From: Acidaminococcus massiliensis
GTDB lineage: Bacteria > Bacillota > Negativicutes > Acidaminococcales > Acidaminococcaceae
Direction: 5' to 3'
Length of the DNA: 54,699 bases
Assembly: GCF_900095825.1 (NCBI RefSeq)
Contig: NZ_LT608315.1
Span: 636,673 to 691,371 of the forward strand
Shown here piece by piece: positions 25,664 to 33,677 of this stretch. Each line of letters starts with the position of its first letter. The stretch's first letter is position 1. The notes beneath the pieces were generated by a model. It was not told where the DNA came from, made no database searches, and was given only the letters and a program-made list of their open reading frames with translations. The position numbers and the translations under genes are program-made.

Positions 25664-25930
25664 ATGGAAAATCGTATTTTTCATCCAGGGGATATCGTGC
25701 GGCATTTCAAGCGGGAACGGCTGACGGAAGAGGAAAAACGGACCAACCGGTATCTGTACCGGATCATCGGACCGGCGGTCCATTCGGAAACCCGGGAACC
25801 TTTGATGGTGTATGAAGCCCTGTATGGGGACTTTGGCCTGTATGTCAGGCCAGCCGCCATGTTCTACAGTGAAGTGGACCATAAGAAATATCCGGAAGTG
25901 AAGCAGAAGTACCGGTTTGAGAAGGTGTAG
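25664..25930 (+). CDS. DUF1653 domain protein
   Basis: An 88-residue protein consisting of one DUF1653 domain. [10 protein letters not shown] is near the start, [18 protein letters not shown] in the middle, then [15 protein letters not shown], and the diagnostic [10 protein letters not shown] at the end. The molecular function of the family is unknown. The ATG directly follows the TAA of the EamA transporter with AAAGGAGAAG inside the upstream gene, so the two are probably co-translated. No catalytic residues can be assigned. Confidence 0.92.
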   Translation: MENRIFHPGDIVRHFKRERLTEEEKRTNRYLYRIIGPAVHSETREPLMVYEALYGDFGLYVRPAAMFYSEVDHKKYPEVKQKYRFEKV

Positions 25931-26219
25931 GGGGCTGCCTTTTGGCAGCCCGGTCACTGGTCTCTTGTCACTAGTCACTGGACGAAGGAAGGCAGCCGGG
26001 CTGCGGCTGCCTTTCATTGTATGATGCTGGCTCAGACGCGCCTTTGGCTTGTCCTTGCCTTTCTAGAAGAAACTAAGACAAGCAACGGATGAAAAGAAAG
26101 GCACATTTCTATTTTTTATTCGGAAGAACCCGTCAGCCACGGGTTCTTTCCATCGGCCAGTGACCAGTGACCGTTGACCAGTGACAAAAAGGGAATGTGA
26201 AAAAATAATTTCTCATTTT
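25931..26219. repeat. Intergenic region with two opposed composite repeat elements
   Basis: GGGCTGCC/GGCAGCCC hairpin (about 25932-25950). Then a forward composite element: GTCACTGG-type repeats (25952-25981), GACGAAGGA, and a GGCAGCC...GGCTGCC hairpin with TTT (about 25990-26014). A second, reverse-strand element covers 26124-26186: four GTCAC/GTCAA repeats, GGCCGATGGAAAG, then an AACCCGT...ACGGGTT hairpin. No gene is seen here. Confidence 0.65.
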
Positions 26220-26265
26220 TTCATAGCCCCTTTTACGTTAACTATACTAAAATACTAGGTTGACT
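26220..26265 (+). promoter_or_regulatory. Biotin operon promoter with BirA-like operator
   Basis: TTCATA (26220-26225), 17-bp spacer, TATACT (26243-26248). An inverted repeat overlaps the -10: GTTAAC (26237-26242) and GTTGAC (26259-26264), 16 bp apart. This matches the layout of known BirA operators (GTAAAC/GTTTAC-type arms, similar spacing). Repression by BirA-biotinyl-AMP is inferred. Confidence 0.65.
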
Positions 26266-26319
26266 AAATAGCCCGCTTCCTGTATGGTAAGGAAGTCTGA
26301 AAATTCTGGAGGTGAGGCT

Positions 26320-26861
26320 GTGCGTTTGCGTGAAATGGTGTTGTGCGGGCTGTTCATTGCCCTGGTGGCAGTGGGGGCCCTGATCCGGATCCCGGTGGGG
26401 AGCGATGTGTACACCCTGCAGTTCATGTTCACCCTGCTGGCGGGACTGCTGCTGGGAGCCCGGCTGGGGGCCCTGGCGGTAGGGACCTATGTGGTCATGG
26501 GCCTTGTGGGAATCCCGGTGTTTGCTTCCGGAGGGGGCCCTCCTATGTGCTCCAGCCCACCTTTGGGTATCTGGTGGGGTTTACCATCCAGGCCTGGGTC
26601 TGCGGGAATCTGGCCCGGCAGGGAGCTGCTGAGGTGACCCTGTCCCGGCTCCTGGGGATCAACCTGGTGGGGATGGTCATCGTCTATGTGCTGGGGATCA
26701 GCTATTTCTGGCTGTCCTCCAACTATCTGGTCCAGGCCCCCATCGGCTTCTGGGCGGCCCTGTGGTACTGCGGGGTACTCCAGGTGGTGCCGGATTTCCT
26801 CCTGTGCCTGGGAGCGGCCTTTGTAGGGCTCCGGTGCCGGAAAGCGGGAATCTGGGTGTAA
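26320..26861 (+). pseudogene. bioY: BioY biotin transporter S-component, frameshifted
   Basis: Together the two frames encode a full BioY of about 180 residues: a GTG start after GGAGGTGAGGC, six membrane helices, and the signature GLVGIPVFASGGGP-SYVLQPTFGYL. The reading frame changes by -1 inside the signature at GGGCCCT (26535-26541). Read straight through, the first frame ends at 26637. The heptamer fits the X XXY YYZ slippery form in the correct phase, and a -1 slip would restore exactly the conserved sequence. A one-base loss from the adjacent G run, or a sequencing error, gives the same picture. BioY takes up biotin, alone or with ECF ATPases. bioD follows 13 bp downstream. Confidence 0.82.
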
Positions 26862-26874
26862 GGAGAGGAATGGA

Positions 26875-27561
26875 ATGGGTAAAGCGATATTCATTACGGG
26901 AACGGGTACGGATGTGGGGAAGACCTATGTGACCGGGCTTCTGGTGAAGAAGATCCGGGAAGCGGGGCTGGACGGCAGCTACTACAAGGCCGCCCTCAGC
27001 GGGGCGGAACCGGACGGAAACGGGAACCTGGTGCCCGGGGATGCGGCCTGGGTGAAGGAAACCGCCGGGATCCCGGACCCTCTGGAAGATCTGGTGACCT
27101 ATGTGTACCGGGAAGCGGTGTCTCCTCATCTGGCGGCCCGGATCAACAACCATCCGGTGGACCTGGACAAGATCCGGCAGGCCTTCCGGAAGGCCAAAGA
27201 CCGGCACCAGTATCTCACCATGGAAGGCAGCGGGGGCATCCTGTGTCCTCTGGGCTGGGAAAAGGATCACCACCTGCTGCTGGAGGACATGATCCAGGCT
27301 CTGGACCTGGGCTGCCTTCTGGTGGCGGATGGGGGACTGGGGACCATCAACAGTACGGTGCTGACGGTGGAATATCTCCGGCACCGGGCCATCCCAGTCC
27401 GGGGAATCCTGTTCAACCGGTGGAAACCGGGAGACCGGATGCAGGAAGACAACCGGATCATGGTGGAAGAACTTACCGGCCTGCCGGTGCTGGCCTGCGT
27501 AAAGGAAGGTGACCGGGAACTGGAAGGCCCTCTGGACAGACTGCTGGAAGCTTATACCTAA
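26875..27561 (+). CDS. bioD: Dethiobiotin synthetase
   Basis: Cytosolic ATP-dependent carboxylation of 7,8-diaminopelargonate to dethiobiotin. 228 residues, normal for BioD. The P-loop TGTGTDVGKT is at about 8-17, the substrate Lys in YYKAALSG near 37-44, and GSGGILCPL near 119 holds the conserved glycine-rich loop. GGAGAGGAATGG precedes the ATG. It lies between bioY and bioA with 13- and 10-bp gaps, an obvious operon. bioB, bioF and the pimelate genes are not in the window, so the pathway must be completed elsewhere or the cluster may serve salvage of intermediates. Confidence 0.95.
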   Translation: MGKAIFITGTGTDVGKTYVTGLLVKKIREAGLDGSYYKAALSGAEPDGNGNLVPGDAAWVKETAGIPDPLEDLVTYVYREAVSPHLAARINNHPVDLDKIRQAFRKAKDRHQYLTMEGSGGILCPLGWEKDHHLLLEDMIQALDLGCLLVADGGLGTINSTVLTVEYLRHRAIPVRGILFNRWKPGDRMQEDNRIMVEELTGLPVLACVKEGDRELEGPLDRLLEAYT

Positions 27562-27571
27562 GGAGACGAAA

Positions 27572-28909
27572 ATGGAACACAAAACAATGGAACAGCGGGA
27601 CCTGGACCTGATCTGGCACCCCTGTTCACAAATGAAAGATTACGAAACCCTGCCTCCCATGGTCATCGATCATGCCCAGGGAGTCTGGCTCTACGACATC
27701 CACGGCAAAGCCTATCTGGACATTGTCAGCTCCTGGTGGGCCAATCTGCTAGGCCACCGGAATCCGGTGCTCAATGGACGGATCAAAGACCAGCTGGACA
27801 AACTGGAACATGTGATCTTTGCCAATTTCACCCATGCCCCGGCCATTACCCTGGCGGAACGGCTGAAGGCCCTGGTGCCGGAAGGGCTGTGCCGGTTCCA
27901 GTTCCACGACAACGGATCGGCGGCAGTGGAAGCGGCTCTGAAGCTGTGTTTCCAGTACTGGGCCCAGACCGGCCATCCGGAAAAACAGCGGTTCATGTGC
28001 CTGACGGAAGGGTACCACGGAGAAACCATCGGGGCTCTGTCCGTGGGGAGCATGGATCTGTTCGCCAAACTGTACAAGCCCATGATGATGGACAACATCC
28101 ATGTGGAAGCCCCGGACTGTTTCCGCTGCCCCTATGGAAAGGACCGGGACCACTGCCAGTGTGAATGCTTCGCCAAAGCGGAAGAGGCCTTTGCCCTCCA
28201 CGGCCGGGAAACTGCCGCCATGATTGTGGAGCCCCTGCTCCAGGGCAGCGCCGGCATGCGGGTGTACCCGGCTCTCTATCTCCAAAAGCTCCGGGCGCTG
28301 TGCGATGCCTATGAGGTGAAGCTGATCGCCGACGAAATCGCTACCGGCTTCGGCCGGACCGGTACCCTGTTCGCCTGCGGCCAGGCAGGGATCACCCCGG
28401 ATGTGATGTGCCTGTCCAAAGGACTGACCGGAGGGTACATGCCCATGTCCCTGACGGTGACCACCCGGGAGATCTATGAGGCTTTCTACGACGATTACGG
28501 CAAGCACAAGGCCTTCCTCCACAGCCACACCTATGCCGGGAATCCCCTGGGGTGTGCGGTGGCCCACGGGGTGCTGGATGTGCTGGAACAGGAACAGATC
28601 CTGCCCCGGGCCCGGGAAACCGCCCGGTGGCTCACTGGAGAAATGGAAGCCCGGTTCGGGAACCATCCCCTGGTGGGAGAAATCCGCCACATCGGCCTGA
28701 TCCACGCCCTGGAACTGGTGGCGGACAAAAAGACCAAAGCCCCCTTCCCGGCGGAAAAACGGCTGGGGTATTACTTCTATCAAAAGGCCCTGGAACGGGG
28801 AATGGTACTCCGGCCTTTGGGAGATGTACTGTATTTCAACCCGCCTCTCACCATTACCCGGGCGGAACTGACCCAGGCCATGGATATCCTGGAACAGGTG
28901 CTGGCCTGA
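27572..28909 (+). CDS. bioA: Adenosylmethionine-8-amino-7-oxononanoate aminotransferase
   Basis: PLP enzyme making 7,8-diaminopelargonate with SAM as amino donor. 445 residues. Signatures: DLDLIWHPCSQMKDYE at the N-terminus (substrate-binding Trp in IWHPC), DNGSAAVEAALK (about 110-121), the Asp of ADEIATGFGRTG (about 252-263) and the PLP lysine in CLSKGLTGGYMP (about 282). AAGGAGACGAAA precedes the chosen ATG. Third gene of the bioY-D-A cluster, and the product feeds BioD, whose gene is just upstream. Biotin is required by the pyruvate carboxylase encoded 6 kb downstream. Confidence 0.95.
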   Translation: MEHKTMEQRDLDLIWHPCSQMKDYETLPPMVIDHAQGVWLYDIHGKAYLDIVSSWWANLLGHRNPVLNGRIKDQLDKLEHVIFANFTHAPAITLAERLKALVPEGLCRFQFHDNGSAAVEAALKLCFQYWAQTGHPEKQRFMCLTEGYHGETIGALSVGSMDLFAKLYKPMMMDNIHVEAPDCFRCPYGKDRDHCQCECFAKAEEAFALHGRETAAMIVEPLLQGSAGMRVYPALYLQKLRALCDAYEVKLIADEIATGFGRTGTLFACGQAGITPDVMCLSKGLTGGYMPMSLTVTTREIYEAFYDDYGKHKAFLHSHTYAGNPLGCAVAHGVLDVLEQEQILPRARETARWLTGEMEARFGNHPLVGEIRHIGLIHALELVADKKTKAPFPAEKRLGYYFYQKALERGMVLRPLGDVLYFNPPLTITRAELTQAMDILEQVLA

Positions 28910-28930
28910 GAGCCGGCTGCCTGGGATAAG

Positions 28931-28998
28931 GTAAACCAAAAATAAAATAAGGTTGACACAAAACGTAATCTGTCCTATACTAAGGACAACGAATTCAA
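28931..28998 (+). promoter_or_regulatory. Strong promoter with BirA-like box and a palindrome over the -10
   Basis: TTGACA (28953-28958), 17-bp spacer, TATACT (28976-28981). GTAAACC (28931-28937) and GGTTGAC (28951-28957) form a BirA-like inverted repeat reaching the -35. TGTCCT (28971-28976) / AGGACA (28983-28988) form a second inverted repeat around the -10. It drives the putative small RNA, and possibly the peptidase gene by read-through. Confidence 0.6.
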
Positions 28999-29094
28999 CG
29001 AGCCTGATTTCGTCCTGATCCGTCCCTCCGGATCGGCCCATGAGAAACTCTCAAAAGGAGCTGCTGTACGTTTTCCGTGCAGCGGCTCCTTTTT
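28988..29094 (+). ncRNA. Putative small RNA or attenuator leader of unknown class
   Basis: About 105 nt between a consensus promoter and a strong terminator, with no plausible ORF. Predicted helices in order: ACGAA (28989-28993) / TTCGT (29009-29013); GATCCG (29017-29022) / CGGATC (29029-29034); a small GAG/CTC hairpin near 29042-29050; and a 15-bp terminator stem (29056-29070 / 29076-29090) followed by T5. I matched it to no riboswitch or sRNA class known to me. It could be a stand-alone sRNA or an attenuator for the peptidase gene 50 bp downstream. Confidence 0.5.
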
Positions 29095-29145
29095 CGTGGT
29101 AAGATGGGGGAGCATGATCATAGAAGACAACAGGAGGAACATCCT

Positions 29146-30381
29146 ATGGCTATTTTGGAACATGATATCCTGATCAGTGAAGACTTGCGCCGGGTTCCCC
29201 GGGAAGAACTGGAAAACCGGCTGACACGGCTGCGGGAAGCCCTGGACCGTCAAGAGCCAGGCTGGCAGATGGCCGTGATCACAGATAAATTGGATATGTA
29301 TTATTTTACCGGTACCATGCAGGAAGGAGCTTTTATAGTCCGGCCCCAGGACGCCATCCTGTGGGTGCGCAGGAGCCTGGCCCGGGCCCTGAATGAAAGC
29401 CTCCTTCCGGAAGGCTGGATCCGCCGGATGCACAGCTATCGGCAGCCGGCGGAATACTATGGGGCGGATCTGCCATCAGAAGTGTATCTGGATGAAAAGC
29501 ACACCTCTCTGGAATGGCTCCGGTTCTTCCGGAAATACTTTCCTTTCGAAACCAGGAGAAACTTGGATGCGGTGCTCAGCGGCCTCCGGAGCGTGAAAAG
29601 CGACTACGAGCTGGCCCTTTTGAGCCGCAGCGGACAAATCCATGCCGATGTGCTCATGGAAGAAGCTCCGGTGTTCCTGAAAGTGGGGATCAGCGAAGCG
29701 GAATTGGCCATCCAGCTGTACCTGCGGATGGTACTGAAGGGCAGCCAGGGGGTAGCCCGGACCAATCGGCCCACAGGAGAAGATGCCATCGGTCTGGCTT
29801 CTTTTGGGAAGAGCGCGCTGGTGCGGACGGCCTTTGACGGACCTGGAGGGACCAGCGGTACCTGTGTGGCGGTCCAGAGCATTGGCTCAGCCTTCCGGCT
29901 GCTGAAGCCGGGCCGTCTGGTTTACTTGGATATCCCCTGTGGGGTGGATGGGTACAATACGGATAAAACGGTGGTGTATTATTTCGGGGATTTGGAACGG
30001 GATCCGGCCAAAGAGGAAATCCTCCGGGCCTACAACTATTGCCTGGACCTGGAACAGCAGACTCTGGCCCTTTTGAAACCAGGGGCTGTTTTGGGAGAAA
30101 TCTACGACAAGGTGATGGCTGATTTCGATCCCTACTATGAAAATATGTTCATGAACGGGGGCCGTTTCCTGGGACACAGCATTGGTATGTGCATGGATGA
30201 GACACCGGTGATCGCCGGCGGCGTCAAAGATCGGGTGGAGGAGAACATGGTTTTTGCGGTGGAACCCAAGATCGCCCTGCCGGGACTGGGTATGGTAGGG
30301 ACGGAAAACACCTACCGGATCGGACCGGAGGGACCGGTCTGTTTGACGGGAGGATCCCAGCCGCTGCGGGTCATCCGTTGA
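29146..30381 (+). CDS. M24-family metallopeptidase (Xaa-Pro peptidase-like)
   Basis: A 411-residue cytosolic protein with the creatinase/prolidase N-domain (about 10-150) and a pita-bread M24 catalytic domain (about 170-405). Metal ligands fit the family: two Asp in LDIPCGVDGYNTD (about 265-277), His in GHSIGM (about 344), and Glu in FAVEPK and GTENTY (near 371 and 387). It would cleave peptides with proline at the second position. In an amino-acid fermenter this releases usable residues (inference). GGAGGAACATCCT precedes the ATG. The exact substrate (dipeptidase or aminopeptidase P) cannot be decided. Confidence 0.88.
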   Translation: MAILEHDILISEDLRRVPREELENRLTRLREALDRQEPGWQMAVITDKLDMYYFTGTMQEGAFIVRPQDAILWVRRSLARALNESLLPEGWIRRMHSYRQPAEYYGADLPSEVYLDEKHTSLEWLRFFRKYFPFETRRNLDAVLSGLRSVKSDYELALLSRSGQIHADVLMEEAPVFLKVGISEAELAIQLYLRMVLKGSQGVARTNRPTGEDAIGLASFGKSALVRTAFDGPGGTSGTCVAVQSIGSAFRLLKPGRLVYLDIPCGVDGYNTDKTVVYYFGDLERDPAKEEILRAYNYCLDLEQQTLALLKPGAVLGEIYDKVMADFDPYYENMFMNGGRFLGHSIGMCMDETPVIAGGVKDRVEENMVFAVEPKIALPGLGMVGTENTYRIGPEGPVCLTGGSQPLRVIR

Positions 30382-30475
30382 TTTTCCCTTGCCGGAAATG
30401 GTAAAATAACAAAATAAAATCTTTCAGGACAGCGGGTTGGCTGCAGCCTGGAAACAAGGGGAGTAAAAGAAAAAT

Positions 30476-30784
30476 ATGGCAACAGAAGAAAATGGGCTCC
30501 TGGATAAACAGGATTTCCTGGAACAGAAAGAAGTCATCAAAAAGCAGATCCTGGGGAACGGGAAATTGACAGGGCCTCAGAAACGGCAGTCGCTGCAGGT
30601 CCTGGAAGGGTTCGAAAAATCCATCCTCCAAGGAGGCGTCCGCCAGCACGGCATCACCAAGGCCATGCTAAAGACCGCTCTACCGGTATTCGGGAAAATG
30701 AGCGAGGACAAGCGGCATAACGAAAAGGAACTGCGGGTGCTGAAATTCCTCACCTATTTCGTGCTCCAGGGGATCCGGAAATGA
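30476..30784 (+). CDS. Small hypothetical protein upstream of mntP
   Basis: A 102-residue, charged, mostly helical protein of no family I recognise. It has a Lys/Gln-rich first half (QKEVIKKQILGNGKLTGPQ) and a more hydrophobic end (VLKFLTYFVLQGI). No signal peptide, membrane helix or metal motif is evident. AAGGGGAGTAAAAGAAAAAT precedes the ATG at moderate spacing. Its stop overlaps the mntP start by 4 bp (ATGA), so the two are translationally coupled and a link to manganese export is possible. Codon use matches neighbours, supporting a real gene. Confidence 0.7.
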   Translation: MATEENGLLDKQDFLEQKEVIKKQILGNGKLTGPQKRQSLQVLEGFEKSILQGGVRQHGITKAMLKTALPVFGKMSEDKRHNEKELRVLKFLTYFVLQGIRK

Positions 30785-31362
30785 GTGCGCTGACCCTATT
30801 CCTGCTGGCAGTGTCCCTTTCCATGGATGCTTTCGCTGTATCTGTCTGCGGAGGGCTGAAAATGGAAGGTCGGGAACGGTTCAAAGGCGGGCTGATCTTC
30901 GGTGCCTGGTTCGGGGTGTTCCAGGCCCTGATGCCGCTGGTCGGCTACGAGCTGGGCAGCCATTTTGCCAAGGTAGCGGAGGCTTATTCCCATTGGATCA
31001 TTTTTTTGATCCTTTCTTATATTGGCTGGAACATGATCCAGGAAGCGGGAGAAGACCAAGAAAAAGAAAAAGTCACTGGCTTCCGGACTATGCTGGGACT
31101 GGCGGTGGCTACCAGCCTGGATGCCTTGGGAGTGGGCGTGGGCTTTGCCTTCTTGGATATCCGGATCCTGCCGGCAATACTGGAAATCGGCACCATTACC
31201 TTTTGCCTTTCTTTCCTGGGCTGTGCCTGCGGATCGGTGATTGGCATGTGGGGCAAGGAACGGGCGGAGAAAGCCGGCAGCTTTGTGCTGCTGCTGATCG
31301 GTCTGAAGGCTGTCATTGAGCATTACGGGATCCTGGACAACTGGACGCCGTTTCTGTTCTAA
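30781..31362 (+). CDS. mntP: Manganese efflux pump MntP
   Basis: A 193-residue inner-membrane protein with six hydrophobic helices in two repeats. Each repeat carries the conserved acidic motif of the family: SMDAFAVSVCGGL (about 15-27) and SLDALGVGVGFA (about 115-126). It exports Mn2+ and protects against manganese excess. The overlap with the upstream small gene and the absence of another promoter imply a bicistron. A yybP-ykoY manganese riboswitch often precedes mntP elsewhere; I see none here. A reverse-strand composite repeat hairpin (31361-31380) begins at its stop codon. Confidence 0.95.
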   Translation: MSALTLFLLAVSLSMDAFAVSVCGGLKMEGRERFKGGLIFGAWFGVFQALMPLVGYELGSHFAKVAEAYSHWIIFLILSYIGWNMIQEAGEDQEKEKVTGFRTMLGLAVATSLDALGVGVGFAFLDIRILPAILEIGTITFCLSFLGCACGSVIGMWGKERAEKAGSFVLLLIGLKAVIEHYGILDNWTPFLF

Positions 31363-31440
31363 GCCAGCGGAGCTGGCTTCCTTTGGCCATTGACAATCGA
31401 CCATTGACGGGGGCTGTTGCGTAAGCAACAGCCCTTTTCC
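31361..31440. repeat. Composite repeat element plus CTGTTGC hairpin
   Basis: The reverse-strand composite element reads GTCAATGG-type repeats, GGCCAAAGGA, then AAGCCAG/GCTGGCTT (31361-31380). A forward terminator follows: GGGCTGTTGC (31411-31420) / GCAACAGCCC (31425-31434), then TTTT. Confidence 0.75.
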
Positions 31441-31456
31441 AAAAGGAGGCATCAAG

Positions 31457-32605
31457 ATGGTCCGCCAACGTTACATCATGCATGTGGATATGGATGCATT
31501 TTTTGCTTCTGTGGAACAGCTGGACCATCCGGAATACCGGGGAAAACCGGTGATTGTGGGAGGCCTTTCCGGCCGGGGCGTGGTTTCCACCTGCTCCTAT
31601 GAAGCACGGAAGTTCGGGGTCCATTCGGCCATGCCCATGGCCACGGCCCACCGGCTCTGTCCCCAGGCCATTTATGTCCAGGGCCGGTATGGCCGCTATC
31701 AAGAAGTATCCAGGGAGATCCGGAAGATCTTCCAAGAATTTTCTCCCCTGGTAGAGCCCTTGTCCATTGATGAAGCCTTCTTGGACCTGACGGGGATGGA
31801 AGCCCTGGCGGGAGATGTATATGCCCTGGGACCGAAAATCAAACAGGCAATCCGGGAACGGACCGGCCTCACCGCTTCCGTGGGGCTGGCTCCCAACAAA
31901 TTCCTGGCCAAACTGGCCAGCGACCTGCGGAAACCGGACGGAATGGTAATCATCCGGCCGGAGGAAGCAGCTGCCACAATCGCACCCTTGCCAGTGGGCC
32001 GGATCTTCGGACTGGGACAGCGCTCTGTGGCTGCACTGGAAAAAATGGGCATCCGGACCATCGGACAGCTAGCTGCCTGCGATCCCCGGCTGCTGCGGCC
32101 GCTCTTGGGGAAAAATGCGGAAGAGATCCGGAATCGGGCCCAAGGCTTGGACAGTCGGCCGGTGGTGCCGGATGAGCAGCGGAAATCCCTGGGGAAGGAG
32201 AATACCTTTCCCGTGGATCTGGTGGGCATGGAAACCTGTCTGGGGGCCCTGTGGGACCTGTGCCAACAGGTGGGATGGCGGCTGCGCTGCGCCGGCCTTT
32301 CCGGCTGCACCGTGACCCTGAAGGTGAAGACCGGGACTTTTCAGCTGCTGACCCGGAGCCGGATGGTGGAGGAGCCTCTGTCTCAGGATGAGGAGCTGAT
32401 GGAACAGATCCGCCTGCTGGCCCGGCAGCTTTCCTGGAGCCAGCCGGTACGGCTGCTGGGGGTCAGCGTCAGCCATCTGGTGCCGGCAGGTTCCCAAAGC
32501 CTGGCCTTGGACGATGAACGGCGGCAAAAACGGAACCAAGCCCTGGATGCCCTGAAGCAGCGGTTCGGGGAGGACATCATCCGGAAGGGCTGGGGAAAAC
32601 GGTAA
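31457..32605 (+). CDS. dinB: DNA polymerase IV (Y-family)
   Basis: Error-prone translesion polymerase, 382 residues. Catalytic Asp in HVDMDAFFASVEQ (about 9-21) and SIDEAFLD (about 104-111); SVGLAPNKFLAKLASDLRKP (about 139-158) is the second signature of the family. A helix-hairpin-helix thumb (about 180-205) and little-finger domain (about 240-345) follow. AAAAGGAGGCATCAAG precedes the ATG. I see no LexA box in the short upstream gap, so SOS control is not supported. The gene stands alone between mntP and an EamA transporter. Confidence 0.95.
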   Translation: MVRQRYIMHVDMDAFFASVEQLDHPEYRGKPVIVGGLSGRGVVSTCSYEARKFGVHSAMPMATAHRLCPQAIYVQGRYGRYQEVSREIRKIFQEFSPLVEPLSIDEAFLDLTGMEALAGDVYALGPKIKQAIRERTGLTASVGLAPNKFLAKLASDLRKPDGMVIIRPEEAAATIAPLPVGRIFGLGQRSVAALEKMGIRTIGQLAACDPRLLRPLLGKNAEEIRNRAQGLDSRPVVPDEQRKSLGKENTFPVDLVGMETCLGALWDLCQQVGWRLRCAGLSGCTVTLKVKTGTFQLLTRSRMVEEPLSQDEELMEQIRLLARQLSWSQPVRLLGVSVSHLVPAGSQSLALDDERRQKRNQALDALKQRFGEDIIRKGWGKR

Positions 32606-32688
32606 AATCCAGCTGGCCAGAGCTCGGGAAAAAAGGTAGAATAGAACTGTCTGAAGGAGGGGGCCGGAGGGCGGAAAGGAGACGGGCA

Positions 32689-33567
32689 ATGGAACGGCGG
32701 AAGAAAATCGGTGTGGGCATGGTCCTTTTGGGGGCCGGGCTCTGGGGAAGCAGCAGCAATAGTGTGGAATATCTGATGGTGCACCAGCACTTTACCTGGG
32801 CGGCTATCCTATTCTGGCGGATGGTCTGTACCGGTGTGGTATTCCTGGGCACCTGCCTGTATCAGAAGCAGGACCTCCTGGCCCCCTTGAAAAACGACTG
32901 GAAATGGCTCCTGAAATTCGTCCTGCTGGGGATGTACCTGATGCAGGTCACTTTTTTCAAATCCATCTATTACAGCAATGCTGCGACGGCTACGGTGCTC
33001 CAGTACACCATGCCGGCCATCCTTCTGTTCATGTACCTGATCAAGGAAAGGAGACGGCCTACCCGGCGGGAAGTAGTGGCTGTGGTCCTGGCCTTGGTAG
33101 GGACGGCGCTGATTGCCACCAAGGGAGAAGGGGCGGCCTTGGCCATCTCGCAGGAGGCACTGTTTTACGGGATCCTGGGTGCTTTTGGGATGGCGTTCTA
33201 TACAGCTTATGCAGCCGTCCTGCTGAAAAAATACAGCTGCTTCCTGATCCTGGGCTGGGGAAGCCTGGGGAATGCTCTGCTGTTGGGAATCTTCAATCAT
33301 CCTTCCTTGGAAGGCGCTCTCTTCGATCTCCATACGGCGGAGGCGTTCGGCATCCTCTTCGTCCTGGGGACGCTGGTTGCTTACTACGTGTATCTGGAAA
33401 GCACTAAGTACATCCCTCCGGCGGAAACCGGGGCCCTGGCGGCGTTCGAGCCCCTGTCCGCGTATTTCTTTTCTGTGGTGGTCATGGGCAACAAGGTGGG
33501 ACCGGTAGAAATGCTGGGAGCTCTGTGCATCATGGTCATGGTCGGCGTCTTGGCACGGAATGACTGA
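32689..33567 (+). CDS. EamA/DMT-family transporter (second copy)
   Basis: A 292-residue membrane protein with ten helices in two EamA repeats. Recognisable segments are GAGLWGSSSNSVEYLM at the N-terminus, YYSNAATATVLQYTMPAILL (about 96-115), EERRRPTRRE in the cytosolic link and FEPLSAYFFSVVVMG near the end. Substrate unknown. GGAAAGGAGACGGGCA precedes the ATG. It shares fold but little sequence with the transporter at 24794. It directly precedes the metY promoter region, which is independent. Confidence 0.9.
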   Translation: MERRKKIGVGMVLLGAGLWGSSSNSVEYLMVHQHFTWAAILFWRMVCTGVVFLGTCLYQKQDLLAPLKNDWKWLLKFVLLGMYLMQVTFFKSIYYSNAATATVLQYTMPAILLFMYLIKERRRPTRREVVAVVLALVGTALIATKGEGAALAISQEALFYGILGAFGMAFYTAYAAVLLKKYSCFLILGWGSLGNALLLGIFNHPSLEGALFDLHTAEAFGILFVLGTLVAYYVYLESTKYIPPAETGALAAFEPLSAYFFSVVVMGNKVGPVEMLGALCIMVMVGVLARND

Positions 33568-33592
33568 TACGGGAAAAAGAAAACAAATTCTA

Positions 33593-33621
33593 TTGACAGA
33601 CTGAATTTGAGTGCCTATAAT
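33593..33621 (+). promoter_or_regulatory. Promoter of metY
   Basis: Full consensus: TTGACA (33593-33598), 17-bp spacer, TATAAT (33616-33621). No SAM riboswitch or T-box is present in the short leader that follows. Confidence 0.85.
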
Positions 33622-33677
33622 GTAAATCATATTAAAATAGTGGTAATTAAACGGGAATGAATAGGGAGGCAATGACA

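Noticed and set aside
25952-26186. CRISPR-like short GTCAC repeats
   Set aside because: Repeat units are about 8-10 bp, directly adjacent, with no 30-40 bp unique spacers and no cas genes.
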